Below are positions 7,749 through 16,071 of a DNA stretch of 64,000 nt, in pieces (positions within the stretch are counted from its first letter, which is position 1; every line of letters begins with the position of its first letter). The position numbers were made by a program, and so were the translations under genes. The notes beneath the pieces were generated by a model. The model had not been told where the DNA came from and ran no database searches. It saw only the letters and a list, made by a program, of their open reading frames with translations. The stretch covers positions 1 through 64,000 of the forward strand of contig JBDNFW010000014.1 in assembly GCA_041689615.1 (NCBI GenBank), in the 5' to 3' direction. This stretch comes from UBA7359 sp041689615. Lineage in GTDB: Bacteria; Pseudomonadota; Gammaproteobacteria; Eutrophobiales; Eutrophobiaceae.

Positions 7749-7811
7749 AGGACACTGCCTATACTATTAATTGTAGTACAGATTATCTAAATATAATGTA
7801 GGTAAATTGAT
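7749..7811. promoter_or_regulatory. CRISPR leader and divergent cas1 promoter region
   Basis: Only 63 bp separate the last perfect repeat from the cas1 ATG, so array leader and cas1 promoter must share it. The segment is AT-rich. On the plus strand TTGTAG (7771-7776) and TATAAT (7792-7797) are spaced 15 bp, a weak promoter match that would give a very short cas1 5' UTR. On the minus strand TACAAT and TATAGG occur near the repeat, but I cannot choose a promoter. The leader sequence adjoining the first repeat is AGGCAGTGTCCT on the minus strand. Confidence 0.45.
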
Positions 7812-8840
7812 ATGGAAATTAACTCCTTTCAGCACCCCGATTTCATTTGGACATGGAAATCATCCAAACGCAGCAAAAGAGCAAGCCTGTGGTTGCCATA
7901 TTTCCAAAAAGTAGAACGCCTACCAAAAGGGAAGTCAGACAGGTACTGCTTCAAATTTAACGGAGGCGAGGTTACCTGTCATCTAAAAGAAATAGATTTT
8001 CTAATGATATACGGGGCAACAGGTGATTTGCCAATTGAGTTGTTAGATAAACTAGCTGCCTACAAAATTCCCCTCATGATACACAGGCGTAATATGCCTA
8101 GACCTTATGTTTTCTTTCCAAGTATTGATTCGGACAACAACGATATTCTGACATCTCAAATATTGTATAGAGAGAATCAAATTAAAAGAACCTATATAGC
8201 TAGAACCTTAATAAGGGAACGCATGCGTGGCTTTCAAAATACTATCAATATTTCACAAAGTGATTTTAATAAATTGTCATCTGCTAGAAGCATCGAGGCA
8301 ATCAGGTGTATAGAAGCCAGAACTACAAAAAGATATTGGGCTTCTTACTACAAAGAAATTGGTTTTAGCGGTTTAGCCAGAAGAGATAGCAAGCATCCTG
8401 TAAATACTGCACTAGATGCAACGTCATACTTCATGTATGGAGTAATATTAAGATGGATACTTTTTCATAAACTATCACCTTGTCATGGTTATTTACATGA
8501 GCCTACTACGTACTCAAGTCTATGCTATGACTTAATTGAACCTTATAGATATATATTAGAGCATGCTACTAGCAAAGTAATTCAGAATTTAGATGGTGAT
8601 TTCACCGATAAAAATATTACAGGAGCTTCAATTGCCCAACTTAAAGACGACCTTGATGAAATCGTTTATGTTCCTTCGTCAAGAATGAAGGTTGCTAGAA
8701 AAAATTTACTACATGGAATTATTTTAGCATTGAGAAGTTATCTACTTAATGAAACATCTAGATTTGTAATTCCAAAAGAAGGTGTGAAATCAGGAGGAAG
8801 ACCGATGAAACTAAGCTATAGATTGCCAGGAGCAAGGTAA
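7812..8840 (+). CDS. cas1: Cas1 integrase of a Cas2-less type V system
   Basis: 342 residues. The Cas1 active site is complete: Glu168 in RCIEARTTKRYWASYY, His229 in HGYLHEP, and Asp240/Glu243 in LCYDLIEPYR, the positions of the metal ligands in Cas1 enzymes. An N-terminal beta-rich domain (residues 1-90) and the helical catalytic domain follow the usual order. No cas2 or cas4 lies nearby. In V-C systems Cas1 alone has been reported to integrate roughly 18-bp spacers, which matches the spacers beside it. It is transcribed away from the array. A weak RBS (TAGGT) precedes the ATG. Function inferred: spacer acquisition. Confidence 0.95.
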   Translation: MEINSFQHPDFIWTWKSSKRSKRASLWLPYFQKVERLPKGKSDRYCFKFNGGEVTCHLKEIDFLMIYGATGDLPIELLDKLAAYKIPLMIHRRNMPRPYVFFPSIDSDNNDILTSQILYRENQIKRTYIARTLIRERMRGFQNTINISQSDFNKLSSARSIEAIRCIEARTTKRYWASYYKEIGFSGLARRDSKHPVNTALDATSYFMYGVILRWILFHKLSPCHGYLHEPTTYSSLCYDLIEPYRYILEHATSKVIQNLDGDFTDKNITGASIAQLKDDLDEIVYVPSSRMKVARKNLLHGIILALRSYLLNETSRFVIPKEGVKSGGRPMKLSYRLPGAR

Positions 8841-8844
8841 AGTA

Positions 8845-8873
8845 GGGCTCCCGTTGTGGTGCGTCCGGAGCCC
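8845..8873 (+). other. GC-rich hairpin just after cas1
   Basis: GGGCTCC (8845-8851) and GGAGCCC (8867-8873) form a perfect 7-bp stem with a 15-base loop, five bases after the cas1 stop. There is no T-run, so it is not a canonical intrinsic terminator. The next 60 bp are also more GC-rich than their surroundings. It could be a 3' stabilising stem or part of a small RNA. The rest of 8874-8993 shows nothing I can name. Confidence 0.4.
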
Positions 8874-8993
8874 GTAGACGCCCAAAAGAACGAGGTACGG
8901 ATAGTACGAAACTTTTCCAATCTTCCTTTGGGATGCTTACGACTATGAATATAGACAAAAATTAATAATAAATCTATAGTCATTCAATCATCA

Positions 8994-9296
8994 TTACACG
9001 GGTTTGCGTCCCCGAGTTCGATTACCTTTTAACATCCCGATAGCAAACCCAATCTCTTCTAGTTCAGCTAATTCAAGAGCCATATCGTGCCTATATTTTT
9101 TAGAGGCGTGTGTCTGTTCTCCATGCCGGTAGTTGGGATGGTCTTTGCCTTTCAAAACTGTATTTTTTTCCCTTGCTCCATGCATGCGGCAGACTCTCAT
9201 AAAAAATGCCGAAGGGTTGAGGCATCTTTGCTTTGAGCGCTTAGAACGCGCACTGCATTGTTTTGCGCCATAGAGACGCACACTGGGAAGAGGCAT
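8994..9296 (-). CDS. Small conserved protein with Cys/His cluster, 100 aa
   Basis: Contains QCSARSKRSKQRCLNPSAFF then CRMHGAR: spacing C-x10-C-x10-C-x2-H between about residues 14 and 39 looks like a zinc-binding fold. Then follow KDHPNYRHGEQT and a helix. The C-terminus reads GNRTRGRKPV. I recall similar small proteins (pattern CRMHGAR...HPNYRHG...GRKP) in many proteobacterial mobile regions, without known function. It converges toward cas1 across 150 bp. Charged and basic, so nucleic-acid binding is plausible. The next 116 bp to the IS-end repeat hold nothing evident. Confidence 0.6.
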   Translation of the reverse strand: MPLPSVRLYGAKQCSARSKRSKQRCLNPSAFFMRVCRMHGAREKNTVLKGKDHPNYRHGEQTHASKKYRHDMALELAELEEIGFAIGMLKGNRTRGRKPV

Positions 9297-9412
9297 ATTA
9301 TTTGCCTGAGAGGCTCATTGAGGAAGGTGGTGATTTAATTTTCGCTTACCTCATACAAACAAAGCCCATGAATGAGTGCTTTCCTGTTTTTCCCGTTTTG
9401 GTCCGTTTTTAC

Positions 9413-9476
9413 TGTACCCCGTCAGAACATATGAGACAGAATTGAGCTAAATATTAAGAGAGACTTCTGCTAAGTT
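9413..9476 (+). repeat. Solo copy of the IS3-family left end
   Basis: These 64 bases match 1313-1376 with only three mismatches, in the same orientation and exactly 8100 bp away. No transposase gene follows: two bases later an unrelated coding remnant starts. It is either a degraded IS copy reduced to its left end or the scar of a recombination between two copies. Together the two copies bracket the CRISPR-Cas locus. Confidence 0.85.
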
Positions 9477-9502
9477 TGAAGAAGATTATTTTACGAGGCT
9501 AG

Positions 9503-9865
9503 AAAGTGTCTAGTAAAGTATGGGAAGTCCAGGGGATGTATAAACAGGCCTTAGAAACAGCCAATTCATGTGAACTCGCAATGCATTACGGTGTCACAAG
9601 TAAGCCTGAAGGAAAACATTCTGGGTATGGCCTGACCCTTGCTAGAGATATTGTACTAGACAACGGAGGTAAAATTATAATTGCATCACAAAATGAAATT
9701 ATTGATAGTGAAGAAGCAGATAGCCAGAATAAACTGTTAAGAAATCCTTGGCCCGGTACGTTAATATTAATAGAGTGGCGTACCGATAGGCCATTAAGAT
9801 TAAAAGAGGTATATGATAACTGGCCAATGCCAGAAGGATACAGTCATGAAGACTTCGAATTTTAA
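9503..9865 (+). pseudogene. HATPase-family ATP-binding protein, N-terminus lost
   Basis: The remaining 120 residues include GKHSGYGLTLARDIVLDNGG and, after a short insert, PGTLILIEW. These are the G2 box and the last strands of a GHKL/histidine-kinase-type ATPase. The N box and the D-x-G-x-G box that bind ATP-Mg are missing, and a TAG (9500-9502) plus the IS-end repeat lie directly upstream. A neighbouring frame just before it reads FEEDYFTRLESV and would join with a one-base shift, so a frameshift is also likely. A GTG at 9506 could start a short product. The stop overlaps the start of the DUF4325 gene. Confidence 0.65.
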
Positions 9866-10160
9866 ATTGAATTTTTCAGATATGGGTGGTTTGACCTCTC
9901 GTTCAGAAGGCGCAAATGCTCGTGATTTGATACTCGATGTTATTAAAAAGCATGGGGTTGTATTAGTCGATATAAATAATGAAAAACTTACACCATCGTT
10001 TGCGGATGAATGTTTTGGTGTAATTGCTGAATCATTTGGTCTAGAAAATTTTAAAAAGAAAGTAAAGTTGATTAATGTTACTCCTAATGTTTCTACATTA
10101 GTCAAACATGTCGTAATTCGCCGTGTTCAAACAGCTCCGCCTATCTCAGCTTACGCATAA
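9846..10160 (+). CDS. STAS-like protein, DUF4325 family
   Basis: Start chosen at ATG 9846 (MKTSNFKLNF), which overlaps the end of the HATPase remnant by 20 bases; an upstream start at 9813 would overlap more. About 104 residues with the DUF4325 pattern: SRSEGANARDLI, VVLVDINNEKLTPSFADECFG and SFGLENFKKKVKLINV. This resembles an anti-sigma-factor antagonist (STAS) fold. Genes of this type usually follow a HATPase partner, exactly the order here, so the pair was probably one kinase-switch module that has lost its ATPase. The role of such pairs is not established. Confidence 0.75.
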   Translation: MKTSNFKLNFSDMGGLTSRSEGANARDLILDVIKKHGVVLVDINNEKLTPSFADECFGVIAESFGLENFKKKVKLINVTPNVSTLVKHVVIRRVQTAPPISAYA

Positions 10161-10248
10161 CTAAGTTATAACTGCCAACAGTACAGCCAACAAATCCAGG
10201 TGCTCTGGATTATGTTGGTGTAGTTTTAATCTAAGTTATTGAAAAATA

Positions 10249-10325
10249 TGGTGGGCCCGGAGTGACTCGAACACTCGACCTGCCGATTATGAGTCGGATG
10301 CTCTAACCAACTGAGCTACGGGCCC
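10249..10325 (-). tRNA. tRNA with CAU anticodon, probably tRNA-Ile2
   Basis: The minus strand folds as a complete cloverleaf of 77 bases with encoded CCA: acceptor GGGCCCG, D arm GTAGCTCAGTTGGTTAGAGC, anticodon loop CTCATAA (anticodon CAT), and T arm with TTCGAGT. C4-G69 and C5-G68 pairs and the position directly downstream of rpoD, like E. coli ileX, favour the isoleucine tRNA whose C34 becomes lysidine by TilS. Elongator tRNA-Met has the same loop and cannot be excluded by eye. It forms the border between the accessory region and conserved genes. Confidence 0.92.
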
Positions 10326-10356
10326 TAAAACTAATTCTTGAAATTATAATATTAAA

Positions 10357-12213
10357 TCAGGTATCAAGAAACGTCTTAAGCTCGTCCGAACGAGAAGGGT
10401 GACGAAGTTTACGCAATGCTTTAGCTTCAATCTGACGAATACGTTCACGCGTCACATCAAATTGTTTCCCCACTTCTTCAAGTGTATGGTCAGTATTCAT
10501 ATCAATACCAAAACGCATTCTGAGTACTTTTGCTTCACGTGGCGTCAAACCTTCCAACGCATCTCGTGTTGTTCGACGCAAACCTTCAAAGCTAGCCGAA
10601 TCGCCAGGTGCCTGTATGTTCGCGTCTTCAATAAAGTCGCCCAAATGTGAATCTTCATCATCACCAATCGGTGTTTCCATTGAAATAGGTTCTTTTGCAA
10701 TCTTAAGAACCTTGCGCACTTTTTCTTCCGGCATTTCCATACGTTCCGCCAATTCTTCCGGCGTTGGTTCTCGTCCCATTTCCTGAAGTACTTGTCTTGA
10801 AATACGATTAAGTTTATTAATCGTTTCAATCATATGTACCGGAATACGAATGGTGCGAGCCTGATCTGCAATTGATCGAGTAATCGCCTGACGAATCCAC
10901 CATGTAGCATAAGTCGAAAATTTATAACCGCGACGATATTCAAACTTATCAACCGCTTTCATTAAACCGATATTACCTTCTTGAATCAGGTCAAGAAAAA
11001 GTAAACCACGGTTGGTGTATTTCTTTGCAATAGAAATAACGAGTCTCAAGTTTGCTTCAACCATTTCTTTTTTAGCTCGACGTGCTTTCGCTTCACCGAT
11101 AGAAATGGTGCGATTAATCTCTTTGATTTCTCCGATATCTAATAAGGCATCTTCAAAAATAAGTGCTAATTTTCCCTGTACTTTAAGGATTTCTTCTTCC
11201 TGTTCTTTAAGCTTTTCTACATAGGGGGCTTTCTTTTTTATAATGCCTTTTATCCATTTAAAATTGATTTCGTTACTGGGGAAATCAGCAATGAATTCCT
11301 TACGTGGCATTCTTGCTTCTTTTACGCAAAGCTCCATAACACGTCGTTCGGTGAAACGAATACGATCAATTAAATCTCGTAAATTGTCAGTCAATAAAAT
11401 GATAAATTTTGGAGCAAGTTTGAGTTCCAGAAACCACTGTGAGAGTTCTAGTTCATGCACCTTGGTTTTATTGTCTTCTTTCCCATAACGCTTAACGGAT
11501 TTGACATATTTAAGATGAAGTTTTTCCAGTTTTTCAACGTGTTCTCGTACATCTTCAGCTGTAAGAGCGACTACTTCTTCCTCTTCATCATCGTCGTCAT
11601 CACTATCGTCATCTTTTTTGGATTCTGCGATTTGTGTAGGATTAATAACTTGTATCCCTTCATCCGGATAATGAGACGTGTCATTGAAACCAACGATAAC
11701 ATCGCTAAGTTTCATCTCCTCTTTTACAATCATATCGAATGCACTAAGCAGCGTTTTTACTGTGCCTGGATAACTTGATAAAGCGCTTAATACCTGGCCA
11801 ATGCCTTCTTCAATACGTTTGGCAATCTTGATTTCGCCTTTGCGAGTGAGAAGATCAACCGTACCCATTTCGCGCATATACATTCTGACCGGATCAGTCG
11901 TTCGGCCAAATTCATTTTCCAGGCTCGCCAATGCTGCAGCCGCTTCTGCAGCCGCATCCTCATCAGGCTCATTTGAATTATCTGTTATTTGTCCGTCAAG
12001 ATCAGGTGGAGACTCGTGAACCGTAATCCCCATGTCATTGATCATATTAACAATGTCTTCAATTTGCTCAGGCTCAACAATGTCATTTGGAAGATGATCA
12101 TTGACTTCACCATAGGTCAAGAAACCCTGTTCTTTGCCTTTGGCAATAAGTACTTTAAGTAATGACTTATCGTCTTCTTTTATTGTTGGCTCTTTTTGTT
12201 CTGCTTGTTCCAT
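10357..12213 (-). CDS. rpoD: Primary sigma factor RpoD (sigma-70)
   Basis: 618 residues, normal for proteobacterial RpoD. Region 1.1 at the N-terminus, an acidic insert (DSDDDDDEEEE near residue 200), region 2 (RLVISIAKKYTNRG, DLIQEGNIGLMKAVDKFEYR, FSTYATWWIRQAITR), region 3 and region 4 (LTPREAKVLRMRFG, TRERIRQIEAKALRKLR) appear in order. It directs RNA polymerase to housekeeping promoters. It sits downstream of dnaG with a 130-bp gap that may hold an additional promoter, the classical macromolecular-synthesis order. Confidence 0.99.
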   Translation of the reverse strand: MEQAEQKEPTIKEDDKSLLKVLIAKGKEQGFLTYGEVNDHLPNDIVEPEQIEDIVNMINDMGITVHESPPDLDGQITDNSNEPDEDAAAEAAAALASLENEFGRTTDPVRMYMREMGTVDLLTRKGEIKIAKRIEEGIGQVLSALSSYPGTVKTLLSAFDMIVKEEMKLSDVIVGFNDTSHYPDEGIQVINPTQIAESKKDDDSDDDDDEEEEVVALTAEDVREHVEKLEKLHLKYVKSVKRYGKEDNKTKVHELELSQWFLELKLAPKFIILLTDNLRDLIDRIRFTERRVMELCVKEARMPRKEFIADFPSNEINFKWIKGIIKKKAPYVEKLKEQEEEILKVQGKLALIFEDALLDIGEIKEINRTISIGEAKARRAKKEMVEANLRLVISIAKKYTNRGLLFLDLIQEGNIGLMKAVDKFEYRRGYKFSTYATWWIRQAITRSIADQARTIRIPVHMIETINKLNRISRQVLQEMGREPTPEELAERMEMPEEKVRKVLKIAKEPISMETPIGDDEDSHLGDFIEDANIQAPGDSASFEGLRRTTRDALEGLTPREAKVLRMRFGIDMNTDHTLEEVGKQFDVTRERIRQIEAKALRKLRHPSRSDELKTFLDT

Positions 12214-12343
12214 AATAGATAAATTGGCTCGAAAATTGCTGTAAAGTTTCAGGTAAAATAGCTTATAACTGCTTGATTAATATAAAAACATTTGTCTAGG
12301 CTAAAACGGTCAAGTCTAGCACATAGGTCGAAAATCCGCTAGG

Positions 12344-14155
12344 TCAATTGTTGGAAGTCTCGTTACCTGACGTCTTCCTGCTCTCGACTAAAGAGCGTAA
12401 TTCGGTTTTCATTTCATCAGTTAATTCTTCCGTGCTATTTATATTTCCGAAAGCTCGAAGTTTCGACTGGTTTGTCATTTCTTTTAGTTTTTCGAGAGAT
12501 TTAATAAAGCTATCTCGGATATCTTCATCAGAAAAATTATCATCTGCGGCATACTGAGAATCTGAAGGTGCTAGTTCAATTAATCGTTGTCTGATTTTTT
12601 CTCTCTCACGGTAGTTTTCGGTAATGCCTGCCATTGTCGTGTTTGGATTACTCTGTATGTATTTTACTATTTCGCTTAGAAATTCAATTCCTCTAATCTC
12701 TATTCCTGAAAGCCTTTCATCTAAAGATTTATCAAGAGCCAATTCAGGTTTTCTTAGTAATAGTTTAATTGATTCGGTCAATAGACTCTGTTGGCCAGTA
12801 TTTCGATAAGTTGTGTTTTTACGACTTTGCACGGGCGCATTCACAGAACCTGTTTTTTTATATTCATCTAATTGGCTCATGAGTTCTTCATTAGGAATTC
12901 TACTGATACCACTTAGTTTTCTAATCAAAATGGATGTCAGAGCAGGTGCCGATACAAGTTTACTGACATAGGGCAAAATCGCTTTTGTTATTGATGCTTG
13001 GCCTTCAGGAGAGTTTAGGTCAACACCTTCACTGATAGAATTAAATAGAAATTCTGATAAAGGTGTTTGCAGGTGACTATCGAGAAATGCACCTTTGCCT
13101 TTATCGCGAACATAGGTATCTGGATCTTCTCCTTCGGGTAAGAACATGAAGTAGACTTGTTTATCATCTTTTAATAAAGGTAGTGAGTTTTCCAAACCGC
13201 GCCAGGCGGCTTTTTCCCCTGCTTCATCACCATCAAAACAAAACACGACTTTGTTCGTTACTCGAAACATTTTTTCAATATGTTCTGGCGTAGCAGCAGT
13301 ACCTAAACTAGCGACCGAATTTCTGATGCCGTATTGTGCTAAGGCTATCACATCCATATAACCTTCAACGACGAACAGACTATCGATATCCTTCAGTGAT
13401 TTTCTGGCTTGATATAAACCATACAGTTCACGACCTTTATGGAAAATCGGGGTCTCAGGAGAATTTAAATATTTTGGTTTGTCGTCGCCCAATACTCTGC
13501 CGCCAAGACCTATCGCTCGGCCACGCTGATCGCGAATCGGAAACGTGATGCGATCTCGAAAACGATCGTAGTAACCGCCTTGTTCTTTTTCTATCACCGC
13601 GCCGATACTAGCAAGTCGCTTGGAAGATTCATCCGAACGGCCCAATTCTTTCATCAAATTGTCCCAACCTGATGGGGCATATCCCAATTCATATTCAGCG
13701 GCTATTTCACCACTGATACCCCGGTTTTTCAGGTATTCAATCGCCTTATTTGCTTCTGGGTGCTGGCGTAACTGACGGCAATAGAATTGTGTAACGAGTT
13801 CCATTAATTCATAGAACTCAGTGGATTTGTTATTTGATTGTGATGTTTGTAGTACTTCGCGAGGAATTTCCATTCCCGCACGAGAGGCGAGATCTTCAAT
13901 TGCTTCAACAAAACCCATATGCAGATATTCCATAAGGAAGCTAATTGCCGTTCCATTCGCACCACAGCCAAAGCAATGGTAGAACTGTTTTTGTTGGCTT
14001 ACAGTAAATGAAGGTGTTTTTTCGTCATGAAATGGACAACAGGCTTGATGATTTTTGCCACCTTTTTTAAGCGGCACGTAGCTATCGACGATATCGACAA
14101 TGTCAATTCGAGCAAGTAGTTCATCGATAAAATGTTGTGGGATTCGGCCGGCCAT
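12344..14155 (-). CDS. dnaG: DNA primase DnaG
   Basis: 603 residues. CHC2 zinc finger with Cys40, His43, Cys61 and Cys64 (CCPFHDEKTPSF, FYHCFGCG), then the primase N domain, then the TOPRIM core with VVEGYMDVIALAQYG and FCFDGDEAGEKAA, and a C-terminal DnaB-interacting helical part. Makes RNA primers at the replication fork. Located between yqeY/rpsU and rpoD on the same strand, as in the E. coli rpsU-dnaG-rpoD operon with yqeY inserted. Confidence 0.99.
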   Translation of the reverse strand: MAGRIPQHFIDELLARIDIVDIVDSYVPLKKGGKNHQACCPFHDEKTPSFTVSQQKQFYHCFGCGANGTAISFLMEYLHMGFVEAIEDLASRAGMEIPREVLQTSQSNNKSTEFYELMELVTQFYCRQLRQHPEANKAIEYLKNRGISGEIAAEYELGYAPSGWDNLMKELGRSDESSKRLASIGAVIEKEQGGYYDRFRDRITFPIRDQRGRAIGLGGRVLGDDKPKYLNSPETPIFHKGRELYGLYQARKSLKDIDSLFVVEGYMDVIALAQYGIRNSVASLGTAATPEHIEKMFRVTNKVVFCFDGDEAGEKAAWRGLENSLPLLKDDKQVYFMFLPEGEDPDTYVRDKGKGAFLDSHLQTPLSEFLFNSISEGVDLNSPEGQASITKAILPYVSKLVSAPALTSILIRKLSGISRIPNEELMSQLDEYKKTGSVNAPVQSRKNTTYRNTGQQSLLTESIKLLLRKPELALDKSLDERLSGIEIRGIEFLSEIVKYIQSNPNTTMAGITENYREREKIRQRLIELAPSDSQYAADDNFSDEDIRDSFIKSLEKLKEMTNQSKLRAFGNINSTEELTDEMKTELRSLVESRKTSGNETSNN

Positions 14156-14246
14156 GTGGAAATAGTATACTGCGAAAGAGAGAGAAAACAGCGACTTTAG
14201 TCGCTAATAAAACCGGTAAATCTTAAGGTGTTTGCTCGCTAGATAA

Positions 14247-14696
14247 TTACAAATTAAGTCGAGATTTAATTAAACCACTGACTTTTCCCATATCAGCGCG
14301 ACCTTGAAGCTCACCTTTTAAAATGCCCATAACCTTGCCCATGTCTTTAATTGATTCGGCGCCGGTTTTGGAAATAGCATTATCGATTAAGCCGTTTATC
14401 TCATCGTCAGATAATTGAGCAGGCAAATAAGCTTCAATGATGTTTAGCTCAAATTCTTCTATTTCTACCAAATCATCACGGTTTGCATCTTTGAATTGAG
14501 ATATGGAATCACGGTGTTGTTTGGCCATTTTATCGAGAATGACGATGGTTTGTTCATCATCGAGCTCGATACGTTCATCGACTTCTTTTTGTTTGAACGC
14601 CGCCTGAATCAAACGTAGAGCCCCAAGTAGCTTCTTATCTTTGCTGCGCATAGCAGCCTTCACATCGTCGCTAATTTTATTTTTGATATCAGCCAT
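14247..14696 (-). CDS. yqeY: GatB/YqeY-domain protein
   Basis: 149 residues from ATG 14696 (MADIKNKISDDVKAAMRSKD); a longer open frame exists upstream but it crosses the rpsU gene, so this start is preferred. Matches YqeY: LGALRLIQAAFKQKEVDER, IEAYLPAQLSDDEI, and KDMGKVMGILKGELQGRADM at the C-terminus. The family resembles the tRNA-binding tail of GatB; its exact role is unsettled. Gene order rpsU-yqeY-dnaG is common in gammaproteobacteria. Confidence 0.95.
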   Translation of the reverse strand: MADIKNKISDDVKAAMRSKDKKLLGALRLIQAAFKQKEVDERIELDDEQTIVILDKMAKQHRDSISQFKDANRDDLVEIEEFELNIIEAYLPAQLSDDEINGLIDNAISKTGAESIKDMGKVMGILKGELQGRADMGKVSGLIKSRLNL

Positions 14697-14727
14697 GGCT
14701 GATGAAATTAAGAACTCGAAACGGGAC

Positions 14728-14943
14728 TTAGAATGGACGTATACGGTGCAGAACGTTTCTAGATGCCTGCTTTTGTGAACGCTTGACTGCTGCTGCTGCT
14801 TTACGTTTACGCACTTGAGTTGGTTTTTCATAAAACTCATGCATGTGGACGTCAGCCAGTGTTCCAGCTTTTTCACAGGCGCGCTTGAAGCGACGCATTG
14901 CAATATCAAACGGTTCGTTGTCTCTTACCTTAACTGAGGGCAT
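14728..14943 (-). CDS. rpsU: 30S ribosomal protein S21
   Basis: 71 residues starting MPSVKVRDNEPFDIAMRRFK, the conserved S21 start, followed by KAGTLADVHMHEFYEKPTQV and the basic tail rich in Lys, Arg and Ala. Start at ATG 14943-14941; the longer frame upstream is not homologous. Assists mRNA binding by the small subunit. First gene of the operon leading to dnaG and rpoD; 112 bp separate it from the divergent tsaD, where both promoters must lie. Confidence 0.98.
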   Translation of the reverse strand: MPSVKVRDNEPFDIAMRRFKRACEKAGTLADVHMHEFYEKPTQVRKRKAAAAVKRSQKQASRNVLHRIRPF

Positions 14944-15055
14944 AGTACTTATTTCCTTAACTTCTTTACTTGGATTGAGAAAAGGCGGGTATTTTAGTGA
15001 GAATGGGTGAAATTGCAATGCAAATAACAGGAATATCAGGAAAACATTGAGATAA

Positions 15056-16069
15056 ATGCAAGTATTAGGAATAGAAACCTCGTGTGATGAGACGGGCATA
15101 GCGATATATGACTCTGAGAAAGGGTTACTTGCGCATAATTTATATAGTCAGATTGATTTACATAAAGACTACGGTGGTGTCGTGCCGGAACTGGCTTCGC
15201 GCGATCATGTTCGTCGATTATTGCCTTTAATTAAGAAGACACTATTAGAAGCAGACTCAGAGCTTAAATCTCTAGATGCGATTGCCTATACTGCTGGTCC
15301 CGGATTGATGGGTGCTTTGCTTGTTGGTACGGCAATGGGACGTAGTTTGGCTTATTCCTTATCGATACCTGCTATTGGTGTTCATCACATGGAAGCACAT
15401 TTATTAGTGCCGATGCTGGAAGAGGATGTACCCGAATATCCGTTTTTGGCGTTACTGGTATCGGGCGGACACACGCAACTTGTTCAAGTTGCCAAGCCTG
15501 GGGATTACAAAATTCTCGGCGAATCTGTCGATGATGCTGCCGGCGAGGCTTTTGATAAAACAGCTAAATTGTTGGGTCTATCCTACCCCGGCGGTCCAGC
15601 ACTCTCTGCATTAGCGGAAAAAGGTGATAGTAAGCGCTTCCGTTTCCCTCGACCGATGACGGATCGTCCTGGACTCGATTTCAGTTTTAGTGGTTTGAAA
15701 ACCTTTGCATTAAATACGATAAATGCAGAGTCTGATGATGATCAAACAAGAGCTGATATAGCACGTGCTTTTGTTGATGCCGTAGTCGACACGTTCATTA
15801 TTAAATGTCGTCGGGCAATTAAGGAAACAGGACTGAACGAACTCGTAGTCGCTGGTGGAGTAAGTGCCAATAAACAATTACGAATAGGCCTCTATGGTTT
15901 AATGAAAGAGGTAAACGGAAAGGTGTATTTTCCACGTGCCGAATTTTGTACCGATAACGGCGCAATGATTGCCTACGCGGGCTACTTAAGACTTAAGGCA
16001 GGGCAGACTGAATCATTAAATTTTCAGGCAAAGCCACGATGGCCGCTGGATGAAATGGAAATAGCTTAA
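15056..16069 (+). CDS. tsaD: tRNA threonylcarbamoyladenosine transferase TsaD
   Basis: 337 residues, usual family length. LGIETSCDETGIAIY at the N-terminus, metal ligands in HHMEAHL (His111, His115), the ASKHA phosphate motif SGGHTQL, and VAGGVSANKQLR near residue 265. It transfers the threonylcarbamoyl group to A37 of ANN-decoding tRNAs with TsaB and TsaE. Divergent from rpsU, the standard gammaproteobacterial arrangement, and convergent with plsY two bases away. Confidence 0.99.
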   Translation: MQVLGIETSCDETGIAIYDSEKGLLAHNLYSQIDLHKDYGGVVPELASRDHVRRLLPLIKKTLLEADSELKSLDAIAYTAGPGLMGALLVGTAMGRSLAYSLSIPAIGVHHMEAHLLVPMLEEDVPEYPFLALLVSGGHTQLVQVAKPGDYKILGESVDDAAGEAFDKTAKLLGLSYPGGPALSALAEKGDSKRFRFPRPMTDRPGLDFSFSGLKTFALNTINAESDDDQTRADIARAFVDAVVDTFIIKCRRAIKETGLNELVVAGGVSANKQLRIGLYGLMKEVNGKVYFPRAEFCTDNGAMIAYAGYLRLKAGQTESLNFQAKPRWPLDEMEIA

Positions 16070-16071
16070 GA

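Noticed and set aside
8845..8873. Rho-independent terminator after cas1
   Set aside because: The stem is good but no T-run follows, so it is listed only as a hairpin.
8758..8958. Minus-strand ORF overlapping the end of cas1, considered as a Cas2 candidate
   Set aside because: Too short (66 aa), lacks the Cas2 ferredoxin-like pattern and conserved Asp, and overlaps cas1 antisense.
9263..9445. 60-codon plus-strand ORF across the IS-end repeat
   Set aside because: No RBS or motif; it overlaps the start of the 100-residue gene and the repeat.
10249..10325. Duplicate of the tRNA 3' end as an island attachment site in 1-10 kb
   Set aside because: I looked for TGGTGGGCCCGG-like copies near the island ends and saw none, and no integrase gene is present.
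14728..15099. 123-residue version of S21 and 220-residue version of YqeY
   Set aside because: The upstream extensions are not homologous and cross neighbouring genes; internal ATGs give the conserved starts.
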